A stretch of DNA of 64,000 nucleotides from the NCBI GenBank assembly GCA_963815295.1, contig CAWFFZ010000001.1:248001-312000 (forward strand), written 5' to 3'. The notes under the pieces were generated by a model that saw only the letters and a program-made list of their open reading frames with translations, ran no database searches and was not told the origin of the DNA. Positions 61,194-64,000 of the stretch are shown one piece after another. The translations under genes were made by a program, and so were the position numbers. Origin of the DNA: JACDHG01 sp963815295 (GTDB lineage: Bacteria > Actinomycetota > Actinomycetes > Propionibacteriales > Nocardioidaceae). Position 1 is the first letter of the stretch. Each line of letters opens with the position of its first letter.

Positions 61194-61450
61194 CCACCAG
61201 ACAGCTTGCAAGTTTCGCTCGTATTTCTTCCGGCTGGCGCTGCGGTCCCTCGGCTGGGTGACGAGGTCGACGTGCAGGTCCGCTTCACGACCACGACATT
61301 CGACCGCGTCGAGACCAGCTGACCACCAGACAGCTTGCAAGTTTCGCTCGTATTTCTTCCGGCTGGCGCTGCGGTCCCTCGGCTGGGTGACGAGGTCGAC
61401 GTCCAGGTCCGCTTCACGACCACGACATTCGACCGCGTCGAGACCAGCAG
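61078..61450. repeat. 129-bp tandem triplication of the racemase gene 3' end
   Basis: Copies start at 61078, 61207 and 61336 with TGCAAGTTTCGCTCG, giving a period of exactly 129 bases. The third is cut off after about 115 bases at GAGACCAGC. Copies 1 and 2 appear identical and copy 3 has one seen difference (GACGTGCAG to GACGTCCAG). The unit covers the last 39 codons of the racemase-like gene plus 13 bases. 129 is a multiple of three, so copies 2 and 3 keep the frame but lie after the stop. This is a recent duplication or an assembly artefact. Confidence 0.9.
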
Positions 61451-61460
61451 GAAAGGGCAA

Positions 61461-62144
61461 CTACTTTCGTTCGCGCAGGCCCTCCAGGGCTGCGATGACG
61501 ATCATGTTGTCGCGGTAGCCGCTGTCGGGGTCGTAGGGACCGCCGCACGTGATCAGCACCAGCCGGGGCGGTCCTCGCGGCGAGTACAGGTCTGAGTCCG
61601 CAGACAACGTCGACTTCTCGACCAGCTGCGCCGAAACCACCCGGAACCTACCGTCGAGGTTCGGAGAGGAGAGGCGGATGACGTCGCCACGCTGTGTCGT
61701 CAACAGTTCAGCGAAGTGACCAAGCCCTTGATCGAACGAGTCGACATGGGCAGCGACGACCAGCGCCCCGAACGGGTCACCCAGACGCGCGCCCCCATCC
61801 CACCAGCCGGCTCGGTTGATGTCTGCGGGCAGCATGAGCTCACCCCCGGACGACGTGTGGGCGGTGTCCACCGCGACCGACGTACCGCTCGGCAACGTCA
61901 GGGAGTGCGGGCGCTGCGCGTTGACCTGAGAGTTCGCCTCGTGCCCCACCCCCGCAGGGCTGGAGGCAGAAGGCACCTGCGACCTCGCCGAGATCGTCGA
62001 CGCGTCACGGGGTGTCGAGGTGCTCAGCGAAGTCGGACCATCACCCCCGGCCACACCTCCGCTCGCATTGCCGCATCCCGCTATCGCCAGGCACGAGGCC
62101 GCCAGCATCGCTGCCAGCAGGCCGCGCCCCGGGGGTGTGGTCAC
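61461..62144 (-). CDS. class F sortase
   Basis: A 227-residue sortase. The N-terminus has a hydrophobic anchor with a lipobox-like AIAGC near residue 24. The catalytic triad is visible: His in LVVAAHVDSFD near residue 130, Cys in LVLITCGGPYDP near 200, and Arg in SGYRDNMIVI about 10 residues later. Class F sortases attach proteins to the wall in actinobacteria. GTG 62144 overlaps the DUF4397 gene stop by four bases. Its stop lies 11 bases beyond the racemase tandem repeat, which is convergent. Confidence 0.9.
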   Translation of the reverse strand: MTTPPGRGLLAAMLAASCLAIAGCGNASGGVAGGDGPTSLSTSTPRDASTISARSQVPSASSPAGVGHEANSQVNAQRPHSLTLPSGTSVAVDTAHTSSGGELMLPADINRAGWWDGGARLGDPFGALVVAAHVDSFDQGLGHFAELLTTQRGDVIRLSSPNLDGRFRVVSAQLVEKSTLSADSDLYSPRGPPRLVLITCGGPYDPDSGYRDNMIVIAALEGLRERK

Positions 62145-62995
62145 TTGCGGACGCGGAGCCGAGCTGGTCGGTAGCGACGGACCAACAGGATGCCCGTCGC
62201 AGCCAGGCCTCCGACACCGAGCACCCACAACACAGGCGAGGTCGTTGCCGCCTGCGAGTCCTCGACCAGACCTGCCGACCCGGCATCGACCACGTCAGGC
62301 GCCGACGAGCCGGCCTGCCGCAGTGGCAGGGTCTGCACGATTGCGTCCATGCTGCCGTTCGTCGGCTCGCCGATCGCGAAGACGCGGGTCAGCTTTCCGC
62401 CGGCGACCGGAAGAGCGACCGGCCCGAAGACTTGTGGCCCCTTTTGCCCGGTCGGCACGATGTCGACGTTGTAGCTGCCGGCCGGCACATCGGCGGCGAC
62501 AAACTCACCATTGGCAATGTTCGCGAAAAGGACTTCTTCGTCGACGCGGACATCTGCCGGTGGGACGACCGCTGTATGCGCAACGATGAGCCTGCCTTTA
62601 TCGGCAGAAATGGCACTCATGTCATTCTCGTAGACGGTCACATGAGGGGTCTTGGTCGCGTCGGCAGGCCAATGGACGACCACGTCACTGTTGGCCCCAG
62701 CCGGCGTGAACGACGAAGACACCCGCCACTTTGCGGACTTGAAGACGACCGTGTGCTTGCCTGGCGCCATGGTGAACGGGCCGACCACATCCTTGGCCGC
62801 GAGCCCGTTACCGACGCTGGAGCCGTCGACGGACACACTGACCGTGGAATCCGGCACTGCTTGGACGATGTAGACCTCGACCTGCTTCTTGAGCGACGGC
62901 GAGTCCGCCGCCGTCGAGGTCCCAGCCAGAGCCGCGGTGGTCAGCAAGGCCGCCGCTCCGCAGAGGGCGATTCGTACCGGCAAGACTGTCGACAT
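62141..62995 (-). CDS. DUF4397 surface protein with C-terminal membrane anchor
   Basis: A 284-residue protein with a signal peptide (about 30 residues), two DUF4397-like beta domains (VEVYIVQAVPDSTVSVSVDG near residue 38 and RLIVAHTAVVPPADVRVDE near 135), an Ala/Ser/Asp-rich linker, and a C-terminal hydrophobic helix followed by RRYRPARLRVRK. This is the layout of a sortase substrate, but no LPxTG-like motif is seen before the helix, so it may simply be membrane-anchored. ATG 62995 has GGAG six bases upstream. It is co-transcribed with the sortase. Confidence 0.87.
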   Translation of the reverse strand: MSTVLPVRIALCGAAALLTTAALAGTSTAADSPSLKKQVEVYIVQAVPDSTVSVSVDGSSVGNGLAAKDVVGPFTMAPGKHTVVFKSAKWRVSSSFTPAGANSDVVVHWPADATKTPHVTVYENDMSAISADKGRLIVAHTAVVPPADVRVDEEVLFANIANGEFVAADVPAGSYNVDIVPTGQKGPQVFGPVALPVAGGKLTRVFAIGEPTNGSMDAIVQTLPLRQAGSSAPDVVDAGSAGLVEDSQAATTSPVLWVLGVGGLAATGILLVRRYRPARLRVRK

Positions 62996-63059
62996 ACCCA
63001 CTCCTGATGCTCGCGACCAATCGCTTTGGCGCATTGGTGGCGCACACCAGAGGAAATTC

Positions 63060-63200
63060 AACTACTCGCCCGCCCCCATGACCAACACAATCAGTGACCC
63101 TAAGACTACGGATTGTACTTATCATGCAGAATCTTACGCATTCTTGTACCTTGTTATAACTCACATCATTCATCGCGTGTGGGCTTTCTCGAAATCTCGC
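63060..63200. promoter_or_regulatory. AT-rich divergent promoter region
   Basis: About 140 bases of strikingly low GC between the DUF4397 gene and the following lipoprotein gene, with TATAAC at 63155-63160 as a possible -10 element reading right and several A/T runs. It is the most AT-rich stretch in the window and probably holds the promoters of both divergent genes; a nucleoid-associated protein could bind here. Confidence 0.45.
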
Positions 63201-63233
63201 GATGAGTGGCCTAGACCTTGCAGTGGGGAGACA

Positions 63234-63992
63234 GTGCCGTCGACGGTGCAACGCCGAAACTTCCGGAAAGTTCCGGGTAGTTCCTCGCTGTCGGCGGGGT
63301 GCGCTGCAGCGCTGGTGTCGATCATCCTTGCCGGCGTCGCAGGCTGCACAACGACCGAGGGCAGACAGGTCGGCGCGGATGACGAGGCTGCCACCCGACC
63401 AGATCCGGCGGCGGCATCATCGGCAACCCAGGACCCCGCGGTCCCATGGCACAAGCCCGGCATCCGGTACTCCGTCCGGGTGATGCGAGACGAAACTCTG
63501 CGGGTCACCCAGCACGTGTCGCTGCCTAAGCAGACCGGCAGTCTTGCGTTGATGATGTCGTCAGCGGCTCTCACCAGGATGGGCCACGACTTCCAGCCCA
63601 GCGTTCACGATCTCACCGTGGAGGCAGCCGGGCAGGCCACCCAACGGCTCGACACCGTGTTCGACGCGAACAGCGTCAGGTCGGTTGTCTTCGATGCCCC
63701 GACCCGATACGTCACGCTCCGCTACACCACGATCGGTGCCGTCCACCGCAGTGCACCGTCAGCGGTTGGCCGAGCGCTGGCGCTCATCGGGGTGCTCGGG
63801 GTGTCACCCACGTCCGGGCTCTCGCGCACCATCACCGTCCTGGGTCCACACATCCTCAACCTGGGTTGTGACTCCCCCGACGGCAAGGTAAGCGCCTGCG
63901 GCAAAGCGCTCCCGCACGGCTGGCGAGTGACGCTCGGACCTGAGCAGCGGGGGGCCGCCGTTTTCGCCCAGGTAGAGCTGTCCGGGGTTTGA
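63234..63992 (+). CDS. putative lipoprotein, unknown
   Basis: A 252-residue protein with a hydrophobic N-terminal segment ending in the lipobox AGVAGC near residue 40, then an Asp/Ala/Pro-rich linker and a beta-rich domain (PGIRYSVRVMRDETLRVTQHV, then TVFDANSVRSVVFDAPTRYVTLRYTT). It has two further Cys in LGCDSPDGKVSACG that may form a disulfide. I do not recognise the domain. GTG 63234 has GGGGAG just upstream. The stop at 63992 lies eight bases before the window ends. Confidence 0.75.
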   Translation: MPSTVQRRNFRKVPGSSSLSAGCAAALVSIILAGVAGCTTTEGRQVGADDEAATRPDPAAASSATQDPAVPWHKPGIRYSVRVMRDETLRVTQHVSLPKQTGSLALMMSSAALTRMGHDFQPSVHDLTVEAAGQATQRLDTVFDANSVRSVVFDAPTRYVTLRYTTIGAVHRSAPSAVGRALALIGVLGVSPTSGLSRTITVLGPHILNLGCDSPDGKVSACGKALPHGWRVTLGPEQRGAAVFAQVELSGV

Positions 63993-64000
63993 CACGGTTT

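Noticed and set aside
61020..61460. 146-codon minus-strand frame with three repeated peptide units
   Set aside because: It only reflects the 129-bp DNA triplication read backwards.

Overview
The window is GC-rich, densely coded chromosomal DNA from an actinobacterium, most likely a member of the Nocardioidaceae (Nocardioides or a close relative). The evidence is a mycothiol-dependent formaldehyde dehydrogenase (mscR), a 10-methyl-stearate gene pair (tmsAB), a DUF222/HNH gene remnant, a class F sortase, frequent GTG starts with 4-nt ATGA/GTGA overlaps, and an intergenic motif reading GTCTCGACAAGCTCGACC of a kind I associate with such genomes. No prophage, CRISPR array, insertion sequence, tRNA or rRNA was found.

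Layout. 0-3 kb: an ABC exporter pair and a small lipoprotein. 3-7 kb: a minus-strand run with acyl-CoA dehydrogenase, CaiB/BaiF CoA transferase, a metallo-beta-lactamase-fold hydrolase and mscR. 7-11 kb: the glycerol locus, glpFK diverging from glpD. 11-19 kb: trpS, a secreted lysyl-oxidase-like protein, a BrkB/YihY membrane protein, a PPOX-type flavoprotein, a class III aminotransferase, a HAD phosphatase, and a decayed DUF222/HNH gene followed by a repeat-filled spacer. 19.7-32 kb: a large, tightly coupled minus-strand purine-catabolism operon. In transcription order it carries OHCU decarboxylase, HIU hydrolase, urate oxidase, xanthine dehydrogenase FAD and Fe-S subunits, an 8-oxoguanine/guanine deaminase-type amidohydrolase, the xanthine dehydrogenase Mo subunit (frameshifted), malate synthase, a CitE-like DUF6986 protein, allantoinase and allantoicase. 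Together these take guanine/xanthine to urate, allantoin, ureidoglycolate and glyoxylate, and malate synthase feeds glyoxylate into central metabolism.

32-43 kb: an M1 peptidase lipoprotein, pyrE, tmsAB, an M28 peptidase, an M23 peptidoglycan peptidase, two GNAT acetyltransferases, an ArsR-SRPBCC operon with visible operators, and a DUF3500 protein. 43-50 kb: a cysteine-dioxygenase-type cupin diverging from a LysR regulator, an ECF41 sigma factor with its carboxymuconolactone-decarboxylase partner and a matching promoter, a HelD/HelR helicase preceded by a 19-bp palindrome of the rifamycin-associated-element type, and dnaB. 50-54.6 kb: a MATE transporter, rplI, rpsR, ssb and rpsF (an oriC-proximal type cluster) and a cold-shock gene. 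54.6-64 kb: a MacB/FtsX-type exporter, endonuclease IV, a FemAB-like enzyme, an alanine racemase-like protein whose 3' end is triplicated in tandem, a class F sortase with a DUF4397 surface protein, and a lipoprotein.

The most interesting observations are a rpsF leader that can pair an exact 9-nt anti-Shine-Dalgarno with the rpsF Shine-Dalgarno, the RAE-helR pair, the self-consistent ECF41 and ArsR regulatory sites, the 129-bp triplication, the unknown CitE-like enzyme embedded in the allantoin/glyoxylate operon, and several one-base-insertion frameshifts that are either real decay or sequence errors.
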